Assembly (NCBI GenBank): GCA_019802505.1
Contig: JAFMOC010000197.1
Location: 297,001 to 361,000 of the forward strand
DNA length: 64,000 nt
Direction: 5' to 3'
DNA from: Corydoras sp. C115
Taxonomy: Eukaryota > Chordata > Actinopteri > Siluriformes > Callichthyidae
This document shows positions 1 through 11,700 of the stretch, piece by piece. Made by a program: the position numbers and the translations under genes. The notes below the pieces were generated by a model. The model ran no database searches. It was not told where the DNA came from and saw only the letters and a list, made by a program, of their open reading frames with translations. Numbering within the stretch: position 1 is the stretch's first letter; each line of letters starts with the position of its first letter.

Positions 1-32
1 ATATAAACGAGAGCGCCGCAGTGTGAGGCTCC

Positions 33-36
<4 letters not shown>

Positions 37-80
<44 letters not shown>

Positions 81-241
81 TGGTGTGAAGTGTGTGGTGT
101 GAATTTGTGAGAGTGTGTGTTTTAGTAGTTGCATGATTCAGGGAGTGTGAGTGAGATCCATTCAGTGCATAAAAGATTCTGTGTGTGTGTGTGTGTATCT
201 GTAATTCTGTGTTTGTTTGTATGTGGTTTATACATACACAG

Positions 242-270
<29 letters not shown>
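37..270. repeat. GT and AT microsatellites at the left edge
   Basis: (GT)n 37-67, (GA) 67-80, (GT) 181-194 and (AT) 242-270. More AT and GT runs flank the first SINE at 636-670, 733-766 and 813-842. Confidence 0.93.
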
Positions 271-274
<4 letters not shown>

Positions 275-290
275 TTTTTTTTTTTTTTTT

Positions 291-632
291 TCATTCATTA
301 TCTTCCGCTTTATCCTCTATTAGGGTCGTGGGGGGGGGGTTCCCATGCCCATCCAGGGGAGAACGTTTCGGGCGCTGGGCAGATACACCCAGGACAGGGG
401 GCAATCTATCACTGGGCACACACTCACTCACACACACACTCTATATGGGGCAATTTGGAGAATTCAATTGACTTGATCCATGTTTTTGGACTGTGAGAGG
501 AAACTGGAGATCCCGGAGGAAACTCACACGGACACGGGGAGAACATGCAAACTCCACCCAGATTGGGATGCGAACCGGGAATCCCTAGTGCTGAGAGGAG
601 AACATGCCAACCACTAAGCCACCGTGCCACCC
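291..632 (-). mobile_element. tRNA-derived SINE (family A), full length
   Basis: Family A in sense orientation has a tRNA-like head with box A (GTGGCTTAGTGGTT) and box B (GGTTCGAATCCC), a core with CATGTTCTCCCCGTGTCCGC and TTTCCTCCCACAGTCCAAAA, a second core with GCCCCATATAGAGTGTG and CGCCCTGTCCTGGGTGTATC, a G/C-run and a tail GATAATGAATGAATGA. The core resembles DANA/Mermaid SINEs of fish. This copy is complete and flanked by microsatellites. Confidence 0.85.
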
Positions 633-669
<37 letters not shown>

Positions 670-727
670 CCATAGGTGTGTATTTGTAATTCTGTGTTTG
701 TATGTGGTTTGTATGTGGTTTTGTGAG

Positions 728-773
<46 letters not shown>

Positions 774-812
774 AGTGTATGTGTGCACGTTACAGTAAGT
801 GTGTAGGTGACG

Positions 813-850
<38 letters not shown>

Positions 851-973
851 ATCATCATGCGTGACTCAGTGGGTCAGTAGATTCAGAAGTTAAAGGGAAG
901 CGAGATTTGGTGCAATGGCAGAACGACGCGCCTCCATGCACAACACCATGCTGCCTGGAACACCGGTGGTTAC

Positions 974-1048
974 CTCGTCAGGGGAGGACAGAGCCGGGGA
1001 CGTGGGGGTGATGGGGGTGAGGGGGGTATCCTTCTGAACTACGTCCAC
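974..1048 (-). CDS. Candidate further snx9 exon (unproven)
   Basis: On the minus strand a 75-nt open block in phase 0 is bounded by a pyrimidine-rich acceptor (CTTTCTTCCTCAAG) and a donor GTAACC. A second acceptor, TTCAG, would give 60 nt (1033-974), also in phase 0. It encodes a Thr/Pro/Ser-rich peptide containing TPLTPITPTSPALSSPDE, which would suit the low-complexity linker between the SH3 and PX domains. I do not recognise it in known SNX9 sequences, and the NDPWSAW-type acidic motif of that linker is not seen. Phase and position fit; homology does not confirm it. Confidence 0.33.
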
Positions 1049-1049
1049 C

Positions 1050-2130
1050 TTGAGGAAGAAAGTGGACATTACAGCATTACAGTAAATCACCTGCGAGGAC
1101 AGAGGTGCGGGCGGTGCAGAGGTGCGGGAGTCTCCATCCATCAAACCAGCAGAAGTTAGAACGCGAGGTGATAAACTACAACCACACACTGATTAAGTCG
1201 TGCACACACTCCGTACTCTGTCGTACAGCCCGCGTGCGCTCTGTACGGTTCTATAAACCGAGCGCTTGGCACGTCACGAACCTACGACATTTTAATAATC
1301 AGTCAAATAAAGCGTGACGTTCAGGACGTATGAACCCCACCGTGCGGCAGAGACGGGGACCGATGCAAATCTCAGGGTTCTATTCAAAGCTGGAGCTGCA
1401 GCATTTTGCATTTCGACATAAAACGAGTAAAAAAAAAAAAAAAAAGTAAAAAATTATTTACAAAAAAATTTATAAAAAAAACACGTGCCTGTAATTATTC
1501 TAATGTTTATGAGATCCGAGTCGAATAGAACATGTGACTGAGTTAAAAAAATAATACAACATTAAAAAAAAAATCTAATTCAGTTTCTGTGGGTTCTGTT
1601 TGGGTCTGACTTAAAATAAAATCCTCATTAAATTGAAGCAGAAGTTCTAAGCGCAACTCGGCATGAAGAACGCTTCAGCTGTTCTCACTTCTGCATGAAA
1701 AATGTAAAAAAAAGAGGTGACGGACTTCTGCTTACGGAACCACGCTGTACCATCACCTGATTAAAACACACCGCGGGGCCACCGCGGGGGGGGGGCTTTA
1801 ATGGTAGAACAATGTTCAGCTGCTTTCAGGAAATTAAATACACGATTATAAAAATCTTTATAAATAAATCAGTTTGTTTCAAGCGTTCAGGTCTTAAAGA
1901 TGCTGCAAACTCACAAGTGAAACTGCAACAAAAAGTTAAACTGAGCTTAAAATTCGAGTAAATTAAATAATAACTCTGTTTTCAGTCTGTGGAGCGTTTC
2001 CCCAAACGGCCAATCAGATCCCTTCATCAGCTGAACGTTAAAAATCTGCCTCACTTTAAAATAAAGGTCAGCGTTCAAGAAGAGGAAAGGCGGAAGGACG
2101 CGGTGGGATGAGGATGAGGAGGACGTGAGG
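1050..2130. other. snx9 intron DNA, nothing recognised
   Basis: AT-rich with A-runs (1432-1445). No further exon between exon 4 and the candidate at 974-1048. Confidence 0.5.
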
Positions 2131-2136
2131 ACTCAC

Positions 2137-5100
2137 CTGGCTCTGTGTGTTGCTCGGGGCGTGGGAGTCGAAAAACGCCAGGTCCAGGGGCGGTGCGCTG
2201 CCCCCTGCCGCCGAGCCGAGAGTGTGAGCGGAACCCACCTGAGAACACACACAGTGACCTGCTTCAGAATCATGTTCGCAGTCGCCATGGAGACACTCCA
2301 TCGGTCAGAATCCACTGATCCTCATCCTCGCAATTCGCGATTTGTAGGGTTGAGATTTACAAACCGGTCGTCCAGTCCAACACCGGTGTCTGACCTCACG
2401 TCTGGACCAATGGGCAAAATATGGAGTCCTCACAGAAAAGTGAGGTACCAAGTTAGAGTGTGATGTCAGAGTGCGATTAATTGGACTGGCGGTCCTGCAG
2501 GACGCCCCCTAATGGACTGACATATAGTTTTCCAGTTGTGAGAGTTTTTCATTTGTTAAATATCTGTACATGGCTGTCCTACACTGTTGTCGCTGCCTGG
2601 CTGCTCAAGGAGGACGAGTCCCCCACTGTGTCTTGGTCCTCCCAAGGTTTCTTCCTTGAATAACAACATAACAGGGAGTTAACTCATGTCCCTCCATCAC
2701 TGATGTTCCTCCACTGGCTCCCTGTAGCTGCTGCATTCAGTACAGGACCCTGACTCTGATCTACAGAACCATTTCTGGATCTTCTCCCTGGATTTCTCCC
2801 ACTCCTACCTTCACTCTTTCTTTTCAAAATACACTCTGACTCGTTCACTTCGCTCCAGTGATGATCGCACCCTGGTGGTTCCACCTCACCGAGGAGCTGA
2901 TTCTCACTCTGTGGCGTTCACCACTGCAACATGGTAGAACCATCTTCCCAACTCTGTCCATAAGGCAGAATCACTAAACAGTTTTAAGAAACTATTGAAG
3001 ACGCATCTCTTTAACGAATACCTGTTGTTTAAAAAAAAATAAATAAATAAATTTAAAAAAAAAAAAGGCGGGGGGGGGGGGGGCGCAGCATCAAATAACA
3101 ATCAGGTTTGATGAATTTACAGTGCAGTTGGTTTTCTGCAGAACGTCTGACTGTAATGTTCTCATTTGTAAGTCGCTTTGGATAAAGGCCTCTGCTAAAT
3201 GACTAAATGTAAATGTTTTCTTGCCGCTGTCGCCTCGGCTCGCTCTTTGGGGGTTTAAAGGCTTTTCATTCTGTAAAGCTGCTTTGTGACAACGTACTGT
3301 TGTAAAAAGCGTAATATAAATAAATTACTTGAACTTAAACTTGATGTTAGAGTGTGATGTCAGAGTGTGATGTCATTACTCATTAAGGCATCTGTAGCTG
3401 TAATGTGGAGCTGTCCCAATACTTATGCTCATGAGTCTGAGGTCTGAAAGTCTAAAGCATCTGCAGCTGATGTTTGAACTCCGCGATGAGGAAGTCTGAG
3501 CAGGAACCCAGCGAGTCCCGGGTTCCACAGCTGGCGGCGCGGTCGCAGCAGCTGCATCCTCGCGGTACGGATCGGCCGCCTGATTCCAATTAACCCCGAG
3601 GCTTTCAAACCGGCGCGGGGTGAGAGGGCTGCGGGACGCCGATGTCTGAGCTCGCCTGCAACGTCTGCACTGCATTGTGGGACGGATCTGAGCGATCAGG
3701 CGGCTCTAACGTCTGCGCGCGACGGCCTTCGGTTCGGTTTCTGCTGATTTTTGGTTATTAAATTTAAAAAAACTTTAATATTTTTGGACACGTTGTAAAA
3801 TCGGTGCTCCCATCGCAGCTGTAATGGATTCCAAACTTATAAAACGGAATTAATGATGATCAGGCTCACAATCTCTGTTCTAATTCATCTCAGTGGTCTC
3901 GAATGGGATTCAGTTAAACAAAAGGGCCTTCCCCAAACTGTTTCCACAAACAGTTGTCTACAACGCGTGGCAGCCCTGACCGATGGGCGTGTCCCAAAAT
4001 TATCCATACAGTATTTTCAGCCCTTCCTTCCCTTTTTTTTGCCCTTCGCTCTCCGTCTTCATTCCTTCCTGTTTTTCGGAGAGTAGCAGGGACACATTCG
4101 GCCAATCGCGTCACAGTATTAATGCCCGCGGTGCACATCATGTACAGTACAGTCCAGTTCCCCTCAGAAGGTCAGAACTCCAGAGGACAAGTCCTGCAGA
4201 AATCTGATGACATGAATCGGAACTGAGGAGACGAAGACGGGAAGCTCTGCAGCCTTAACGTCCCTCGCTGCACCCCCCCCCCCCCCCCCCATCACAGCCG
4301 TGTGATTGCAGATCAGCCGTGTGATTGGACGATTAGATAAATTCTTCACGCTGAACAACCTCAGACTTCACGGCGGAAAGCATCAGCGCTGTACTTCCTC
4401 TTTTACTCTCCATGTGTAGTATCGTTACCCGTTCTGCACTCGAAGAAACCCCAATTAAAGTCCCGAAATTACACCCCCATCACCCCACCCATTACCCCCA
4501 TCACCCCCCCCATCAACCCCAATTCTCTCCTCTTCTCTCCTTGACCAGGATCTCTTCCCTTTCCTTCTTGACCAGGAGCTCCTCTCCTCGACCAGGATCT
4601 CTTCCCTTCTCTCCTCGACCAGGATCTCTTCTCGACCAGGATCTCTCCTCTCCTCTTCTCGACCAGGATCTCTCAACTTGTTTTTGCATTCATCATCTTT
4701 CTCTCATTTTTGTTTCCTTTATTTACACTTCATACCCAACTTCTTTCCTCTTTATAATTTTCTTTTCTTCCATCTTCTTTTTGTGTAAATTTTCTTTTCC
4801 TTCTCCTTTTCAACACTTAACTTCCCGTTTTCATGTATTTCTGTCTCATTCCTCTTCATTCACTCGCTTTTATATCCGTTCATTTCATTACATTTCTTTT
4901 TTTAAAGACTTTCCTTCCATTCGTCTCACTTTCTTTAATCGTCTTCCCCTCTTTGACGGTAAAAGCTTGTGGAAAGAAGTGCAGACACCCCGCTGAAGGA
5001 GACGTCCTGGAGTGACGTTCCACAGACGGAAAACCGGCTGCCTGCCGCTGAAACGTCCACATACTTTCGACCGTATGGGTACAATAGGGGTTAAGCGACA

Positions 5101-5252
5101 CATTCTTTATAAAAACTAAACCCTCAGCAGTTTAAGCAGCAGAGGTCACACTGATGTGTAAATATGTCCGCTATGGAGCCAAAAAAATAAAAAAAGCACT
5201 TCCTGTTACATTCCTATCCCTTCTGTGGCAATTTCCTTCCTCATCAGGAAAC

Positions 5253-5283
<31 letters not shown>

Positions 5284-8200
5284 ATGGTGATGTTAAAGTG
5301 TGTCCCAGTGTGAGTCCCAGCAGAGAGACGACCACCCATCCCCTCTGAACCGTACCTCCACGTAGTCCTCCGGCACCAGGCCGACCTCTCCCCTGGAGTT
5401 CTGCGCCTCGATCCATCCTCCACCTACATGCTGAGAGAGCGAGCATTATAAACAGCACTGAGTGAACCTCTCATCCACCAATCACCACCCCCCCACACAC
5501 ACACACATATCCTGGATAAACATTAGTTAATAATTACCTGGTTGGTGACAGTGACTGTCTCTCCCTCTCGCACCGATAGCTCGTTGTTCCCCGGCTCCGC
5601 CACAAAATCGTACAACACCTTTGCCTGCGAAGCAGACGAACAATGACGTACATCATACACACATCGAAAACCAACACGCATCGAAAACCAAAACACGCAT
5701 CGAAAACCAAAACGCATCGAAAACCAACACGCATCGAAAACCAAAACACGCATCGAAAACCAAAACGCATCGAAAACCAAAACACGCATCGAAAACCAAA
5801 ACACGCATCGAAAACCAAACACGCATCGAAAACCAACACGCATCGAAAACCAAAACACGCATCGAAAACCAAAACACGCATCGAAAACCAAACACGCATC
5901 GAAAACCAACACGCATCGAAAACCAACACGCATCGAAAACCAACACGCATCGAAAACCAAACACGCATCAAAAACCAACACGCATCGAAAACCAAACACG
6001 CATCGAAAACCAACACGCATCGAAAACCAACACGCATCGAAAACCAACACGCATCGAAAACCAACACGCATCGAAAACCAAACACGCATCGAAAACCAAC
6101 ACGCATCAAAAACTCTATTGACTTGATCCATGTTTTTGGACTGTGGGAGGAAACCGGAGAACCCGGAGGAAACCCACGCGGACACGGGGAGAACATGGAA
6201 ACTCCACCCAGATGGGGATTCGAACCGGGAATCCCTAGCGTTGAGAGGAGAACATTCAAAACCACTAAGCCATCGTGCCATCTCAGATTAATATAATCCA
6301 ATAATATGAATATCTCACACCACCACACATCATACTCGTTGCCATAGCGGTGTAATCACATAAACCACGGGTCACGTTCTCATCAGATCCGCTCAGAAGG
6401 ATGACGAACAGGTCATGATGCCTGATGCGGCTTTTCGTAAGATGCTTAAATTATCCTAATATTTTGAGCCATTACGTGCTTCAGTTCCTCAAATCTCACG
6501 ACTTCTATTTAAAGGTTGTTTAAATTTATTGAGAGCCCTCTACAGGAACCACTGAGTACTGTAGTTCTCCCGCTGGATCTCCCGGCGAAGGCAGCGTCTT
6601 GGAAACAAACCCTCGGGCCTGAGATTTTTGTTTGGAGCGTAAACAGAGAGCGATACCTTCATGATTACATTCACAGCCTGTTCGGTTACATTCTGCAAAA
6701 ACGGCCGAGCGGCGGGTCAACCCTCGGATCTGACGCCGAAGCTCCAACGAGGCGTCAACCGAGTGACCGAAGGTCAAGAACGCAGATCTTCACTTTATAT
6801 AAAGGGGAACTTAAGAGTGGAACACGTGAGGAATAATAATCATCCACCTGACGTGAAGAGCAGCGGTATAAATCACTCTGGATGTGATTTATAACGTTAC
6901 ACAACTTCGAGGCCTGATTCGAATTAATTACATCATTTAGTGGCCCGTTTTTATTACATTTTTTATTTTTATTTTTAGTCACGAACATGTCGAGACTGAA
7001 GTTAGGAAACACCACAAACTGAGGGAACATTAATATCACTTCTTCACACAGAAGGAGATAAACCCATGCAGACATGTGGAGAACATGCAAACTCCACACA
7101 GAATGGACCCGGTCCCATAAAGCAAACGACGACATTCATTAAAACCTTTTAATTAATAATCTAACGCGATGCAGAATAAAGAGCAGTCTGTATCGAACCG
7201 GCTGCAGGCTGTTGAGTTAGTGATGTTTGTACTGCGGGGAATTTTGTTTTCCCTTCATACTTTCTCTCCGCCAACCCTCCACCCATCAGCCTTCACCCTC
7301 CCTTTCCCTTTTTCCTGTCACGCATTTTTCTCCTCGACATCAGTCGGGCTAAAAGATTCAGATGGTCATGCACATACAGCGATCCACCTCTGGCCACATG
7401 TGTGGTGAGGTACAGGGTAGGTCCTATGTCGTCTACGTCCAGAACTGACCCTGCCCTCACACTGACGAAGCCACGGGGATTCCATTGGTGACTGGGTTAG
7501 AGACACTGTACGCACCCCTGCAAATGGGTTGGTAAAAATAAACGGTCGGCACTGTGAGATATTCGCTTCTTGCTTTTCTCAGGACGTTAAAAAAAGGACA
7601 GAGGGCGTGAGTCCGGCTGAATCTCAGGATTACGGCGCCCCTGAACGCAGGGTTTTAGAGGCGGCGTGGAACCGGTGAGAAGTGTTTTGTACACAGGAGA
7701 AATTACACGACGTCTTCTGTTTACCGAAGGAAAGGAGGCGCTACTACAAAGCCTTTATTATTCCCACCCCCACCCCCACCCACCATGTAAAGGACTCCTC
7801 TATTTAGGAGGCCTACTCAGGCCCCGAACATTCCTTAAACACACTGAACACACTGTGTTGACTCACTCAGGACGTGCCTTAAAGTGATGGACGCCAACGT
7901 CCCGCCGCCGCGCGACAGTCTGCACAGAGCTGGTCCGCCTCTGAGATTCATCCCAAATCGATGAGCGTCGTTACGGCTCACGCTGAAGTTATTAAATAAA
8001 GTGGGTCAATGACGGCTGACTAACCGGGGAAACATCTGCGCCATAAAAACGGATCCTGAGACTGAAAGTGGAACTCTGTGGAAGGTCAAGCACCGAAGAT
8101 ACAGCTGTCTACACAGAGAACCACACACCTCAATACTGTACCAATCACACAAACATCGGTCTGTATTTAACTATTTAATATTCACTACGGTCTGTATTTA

Positions 8201-9268
8201 ACTCGTACAAAGGCCTACAATTATATATATATATAAAATGGATACCATTAAAAAACATGTTTTAATTAAGACACCATATCTCACAACGTTATACCGTTCT
8301 CTACTCTTCGTACAGATGGAGTTTGTAGTTCTACAGTTCCTCCATCTGCTCCTCACCATACTCACCATACCTCACCAAGTTCCCTTTACTCTGTTCTCAC
8401 GACGGAGAACCCCACCGATCAGGTATCTTTAGGGTGGTGGATGATTCCCAGCATGGTGGTGGTGGTGTGTTGGTGTGTTTTAAGTGTTTAAGCCCCGTGT
8501 CCACTCATTGTTCACACTATTGCACACCTCCACCTTACTGCCCCACCTCGTAGATGTAAAATCAGAGACAGTAGGTCAGTTGTTGCTGCAGTTTGTGTTA
8601 ATTAGTGTTAATCATTTAATCCTTCCTCATCATTAAGAAGTCATAAACGTTCGTGGAAATGGAATATGTGGGTGTTCCAATACTTTACTCTATATTCTGG
8701 ACATGTACATGTTTGGAACCCTGGAGAACTTTGGAGAAGAATTATTTTTAAATTAGTCAAGTCACTCAAACAGCGCCCCCTGTATAATAATTACCACAAA
8801 TATGCTGAGCATTGATCGTGTATACATTTTCTGTAGCGATATATTATTAAAGACTATTATAAATTGTGTTTTCATAAATTGTGTGTGGAAAATGAGTTGT
8901 TTGGGGTGTTTTGTAGCGAACTGAGGCGACGACGCCAGAACGCCGGAACAAACTACATATCCCATGATGCCCCGGCGCGACGTCATGCCCCGCACAGGAC
9001 GGGTAGTGAAATGTCACAAGACGCCTAATGATCCATTTTTTCCAGTGTTTACAGAAGAACGTCGAAGCTTTAAAAACTTTTAAAAAACAGAAGAAAGTGT
9101 CGGATGTCGCTCCGCGGCTCGACGATTTAAACCGAAAACACCGACGAGAATCGAACGGAGTGAGTCGGGGAGTCAGATGAAGCTGCTGGCACCGAACCGA
9201 CTCCCGTTTATTCCCAAAAAAAACCCCAAACTTAGAGACGGAGCAGATAAACTGACCTGAGTCGCCAT
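2137..9268 (-). CDS. snx9: Sorting nexin 9 (SNX9-type), 5' exons only; gene continues off the left edge
   Basis: Four coding exons join in phase 0: exon 1 9268-9257 (ATG GCG ACT CAG, then donor GTCAGT), exon 2 5624-5538, exon 3 5430-5356, exon 4 2238-2137, each with AG/GT borders. The product starts MATQAKVLYDF. It holds an N-terminal SH3 domain (about residues 3-60) with the ALYDY-like motif KVLYDF, the acidic stretch EPGNNELSV, the GGGW core Trp and the closing LVPEDYVE. Exon 4 adds a Ser/Gly/Pro-rich linker with LAFFDSHAPS, resembling the low-complexity region after the SH3 domain of SNX9. The PX and BAR domains are not in the window. SNX9 couples dynamin and N-WASP to clathrin-coated pit scission and membrane remodelling. 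Intron 1 is about 3.6 kb and holds a minisatellite and a SINE fragment. The match is closer to SNX9 than to SNX18 or SNX33 because of EPGNNEL and GGGW. Which teleost copy (snx9a or snx9b) cannot be decided. Confidence 0.88.
2557..3345 (+). mobile_element. Fish interspersed repeat (family C) interrupted by a LINE fragment
   Basis: The left half (to about 2663) reads CTGCCTGGCTGCTCAAGGAG, then TCCTCCCAAGGTTTCTTCC. The right half (from about 3217) reads TTCTTGCCGCTGTCGCC and ends GCTTTGTGACAACG, then AAATAAATTACTTGAACTT. The uninterrupted relative at 40340-40545 shows that the two halves belong together. Confidence 0.75.
2664..3216 (+). mobile_element. 3' end of a LINE nested in family C
   Basis: After one frameshift the translation follows the C-terminus of fish non-LTR ORF2 proteins: FLHWLPVA, QYRTLTLIYRTI, SLRSSDDRTLVVP, NHLPNSVHKAESLNSF and LKTHLF. 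Stops interrupt it. It ends in GTAAGTCGCTTTGGATAAAG, CTCTGCTAAATGACTAAATG. An L2-like assignment is inferred. Confidence 0.75.
3865..3965. mobile_element. Tc1-like remnant
   Basis: CACAATCTCTGTTCTAATTC, then GGGCCTTCCCCAAACTGTTT and CCACAAACAG. Both are Tc1-like landmarks also found at 63460 and 53167. Confidence 0.55.
4530..4680. repeat. Pyrimidine-rich tandem repeat in snx9 intron 3
   Basis: About six copies of TCGACCAGGATCTCTTC with variable CT-rich spacers. Confidence 0.85.
5252..5279. repeat. CT microsatellite in snx9 intron 3
   Basis: About 14 CT units, about 75 bp downstream (in snx9 sense) of exon 3. Confidence 0.95.
5656..6110. repeat. 17-19 bp minisatellite in snx9 intron 1
   Basis: About 25 units of CGCATCGAAAACCAA with ACA, AACA or A extensions. 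Mixed unit lengths cycle through frames. It joins a truncated SINE at its right end; its left end lies 30 bp from snx9 exon 2. Confidence 0.95.
6111..6281 (-). mobile_element. SINE family A, 3'-truncated
   Basis: Head and first core only, abutting the 5656-6110 minisatellite with no gap. It lies in snx9 intron 1. Confidence 0.85.
6290..8400. other. snx9 intron 1 interior, no gene recognised
   Basis: Mixed single-copy-looking intron sequence. Only a short SINE-core scrap (about 7055-7115, minus sense) and a small AT microsatellite near 8222 stand out. Short open frames here lack splice borders or recognisable motifs. Confidence 0.6.
8403..8600. mobile_element. Fold-back repeat fragment (half element)
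   Basis: It starts CCACCGATCAGGTATCTTTAGG, with GGTGGTGGATGATTCCCAGC, and continues through CCACTCATTGTTCACAC to GTAGATGTAAAATCAGAGAC. Same family as 23674-23972 but without the second arm. It lies in snx9 intron 1. Confidence 0.65.
8952..8985 (+). promoter_or_regulatory. ZNF143/SBF-type site next to a CRE-like GACGTCA
   Basis: Bases 8952-8970 fit ACTACAnnTCCCAnnATGC, the long ZNF143 (SBF) motif of many vertebrate promoters. GACGTCA, a CRE-like core, follows at 8979-8985. Both lie in a short GC-rich patch about 285 bp inside snx9 intron 1. The motif match is direct; promoter activity is inferred. Confidence 0.5.
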
Positions 9269-9620
9269 TACTGCGCCTTTAGATCGCTCATCACAGCACG
9301 ACACACAAACTTCATCCGAACGTTTATCCTCCGAACTCCGCGGAACAACCAGCCGCTTCCCTCCGGCGGTTAGAACATGCTCTCCGCTCCGGCGCTGGAG
9401 CCCCGGGCGCAGGGTCCCCACGGAGAGCCCGCTCACAGACACGACACGCACAGTCAGTCCACCCACTGACACGACACGCAGGACAAACTTTAAAACACGA
9501 GCCTCGCTCGCGACCTTTCGGACCGAGTGGCTGATCAAGTGAAGAGTTGCAGTGAAACCGGAAACTGCTGCTGCGCCCTGTGGAGAGCGAACTCTGCACC
9601 TATCAGACGAGCACGCACAC
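9269..9620 (-). promoter_or_regulatory. snx9: snx9 5' UTR and CpG-rich promoter region
   Basis: The 350 bases upstream of the snx9 ATG are clearly richer in G+C and CpG than the AT-rich flanks, especially 9330-9440 and 9480-9600. No TATA box is visible, as expected of a housekeeping CpG-island promoter. The island ends abruptly at the CA-rich tandem array that starts near 9620. The transcription start cannot be placed. Confidence 0.55.
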
Positions 9621-10230
9621 ACTGACGTGCACACGAACACACACACACACACACACAGAGTGCAGGTCATTAACACCACTCACAACATACACACAATCAA
9701 CACATTAACACACAATAACACACACACACTGCAGGTCATTGACACCACCACCAGGTCAGAACATAACTCATAACATGCACACAATCAACACATTAACACA
9801 CAATAATAACACACACACACACTGCAGGTCATTGACACCACCACCAGCTCATAACACGCACACAATCAACACATTAACTCATTAACACACAACAATAACA
9901 CACACACACAGAGTGCAGGTCATTAACACCACTCACAACATGCACACAATCAACACATTAACACACAATAATAACACACACACACACTGCAGGTCATTAA
10001 CACCACCAACTCATAACACGCACACAATCAACACATTAACTCATTAACACACAACAATAACACACACACTGCAGGTCATTGACACCACCACCAGCTCAGA
10101 GGATAAACAATAACATGCACACAATCAACACACACACACACACACACACTGCAGGTCATTGACACCACCAGCTCAGCTCATAACTCATAACATGCACACA
10201 ATCAACACATTAACTCATTAACACACAACA

Positions 10231-10272
<42 letters not shown>

Positions 10273-10519
10273 TAAGGTCAATAACACCACCAGCTCATAA
10301 CTCATAACACACACACAATCAACACATTAACTCATTAACATGCAACAATAACACACACACACACACACACACTGCTGGTCATTGACACCACCACAGCTCA
10401 TAACTCATAACACGCACACAATCAACACATTAACACAACAGTAACACACACACACTGCAGGTCATTGACACCACCACCAGCTCAGAGGATAAACAATAAC
10501 ATGCACACAATCAACACAT

Positions 10520-10555
<36 letters not shown>

Positions 10556-10745
10556 GGTCATTGACACCACCACCAGCTCATAACATGCACACAATCAACA
10601 CATTAACTCATTAACACACAATAAAAACACGCACACACACACTCACTGCAGGACACCACCACCAGCTCAGAGGATAAACAACAACATGCACACAATCAAC
10701 ACATTAACACACAATAATAATAACATGCACCCACACACACACACA
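9620..10745. repeat. CA-rich VNTR-like array upstream of snx9
   Basis: About 12 copies of a 70-115 bp unit. Each carries GCAGGTCATTGACACCACC, a CTCATAAC segment, ACACAATCAACACATTAAC and a (CA)n run of variable length. Copies can be followed by GCAGGTCATT at 9662, 9731, 9826, 9915, 9988, 10070, 10152, 10457 and 10554, with degenerate versions between. The array abuts the snx9 CpG-rich promoter. Unit length changes mostly through the CA tract and an optional TTAACTCA insertion. Confidence 0.9.
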
Positions 10746-11439
10746 CATTCTGACAAACACACAGCACAGTGTTTTATTAACACAACACAGTAAGCATATT
10801 TATAAGCATACACTAACACACTAACTTATTAGAATGGTTAGACACTAATGTATCTTCTAACGTTCATATAACACATTAACACCACAACCGACACCGAAGA
10901 TAAACGCACTGAATCGTTAACACAACAATGTAATAATCCATGAAATATAATCTAAATAATATCTAATAATAAAAAATATATTATAAATGTATGTCTTCAG
11001 TACGGTCTGTATCTGGACTGCAGTGGACGGTTGACTTTGATCTGAATAAAGGAAGCCGTTTAATAAAATGCACTAAGAATCTGGTTTAAATAAACTGCAG
11101 GTGAAGTGACAGGAGATTAAAATTAAAATTCATGCAAATAAAGGACGGCGAGTCGAAGTGTGTACAGTGTGTTATAAACCCAGCAATGCGTCCGAGTGAT
11201 AAATAACAGTATGAGATGAGACTGTTAAGTGTGAGATTGAATGTTTGTGCAGAAGCAAGAATACAAAAGCAAACTATTTCAGGTATTTGAGTTCTGCACT
11301 CTTCAGCCCTCAAGCGGAACAGTTGGCATGACGAGCGTGAGGAACTGACTAAAGAAAAGCAACTGTTTCTGCTCCTGCAGGAGTAACGGGATCGCTGATA
11401 AACTGATCACAGATTAATCCTAATTAATCCTAAAATTAA
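10746..11439. other. Intergenic DNA between snx9 and moxd, nothing recognised
   Basis: AT-rich sequence without clear exons or a recognisable repeat. The minus frame near 11086-11313 has no motif or splice support. Confidence 0.5.
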
Positions 11440-11700
11440 CTGGTGATCCCCAAGGCTATGTTCTGGGCCCCCACCCGTATTCTGTTTAAAGCTATAACTC
11501 CGCTCCTGTTCATGTAGCTACGTGATGATTACACGTGCAGATGAAACCACAGTGATCGAGCTGGTTGAAGATAAACAGTCTCTAACGGAGATGTGGTTGA
11601 GCACCTGACATGGTGGAGCTCAGACAACAGCTTATCTGCCAACACCAGCATAATCAAACAGCTGATCACCGACTTCAGGAAAGGTGGAGATGGTCACACC
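11440..11700 (+). mobile_element. Decayed non-LTR retrotransposon reverse transcriptase fragment
   Basis: Translated pieces resemble the RT palm of fish LINEs. GDPQGYVLGP matches the usual G-PQG-VLSP motif, DETTVI stands where FADDTTV normally lies, and WWSSDNSLSANTS with LITDFRK follows as in W-S-NNL-LN-SKT-E-I-DFRK. Frames change and stops intervene, so it is a fossil. The clade cannot be fixed from this fragment. Confidence 0.6.

Noticed and set aside
890..1189. Full 99-codon minus frame as a gene
   Set aside because: Only the 974-1048 part has exon-like borders; the rest shows no support.
5523..6328. Frames of 160-260 codons over the snx9 intron minisatellite
   Set aside because: Repeat-generated; only the short part 5538-5624 is real coding (snx9 exon 2).
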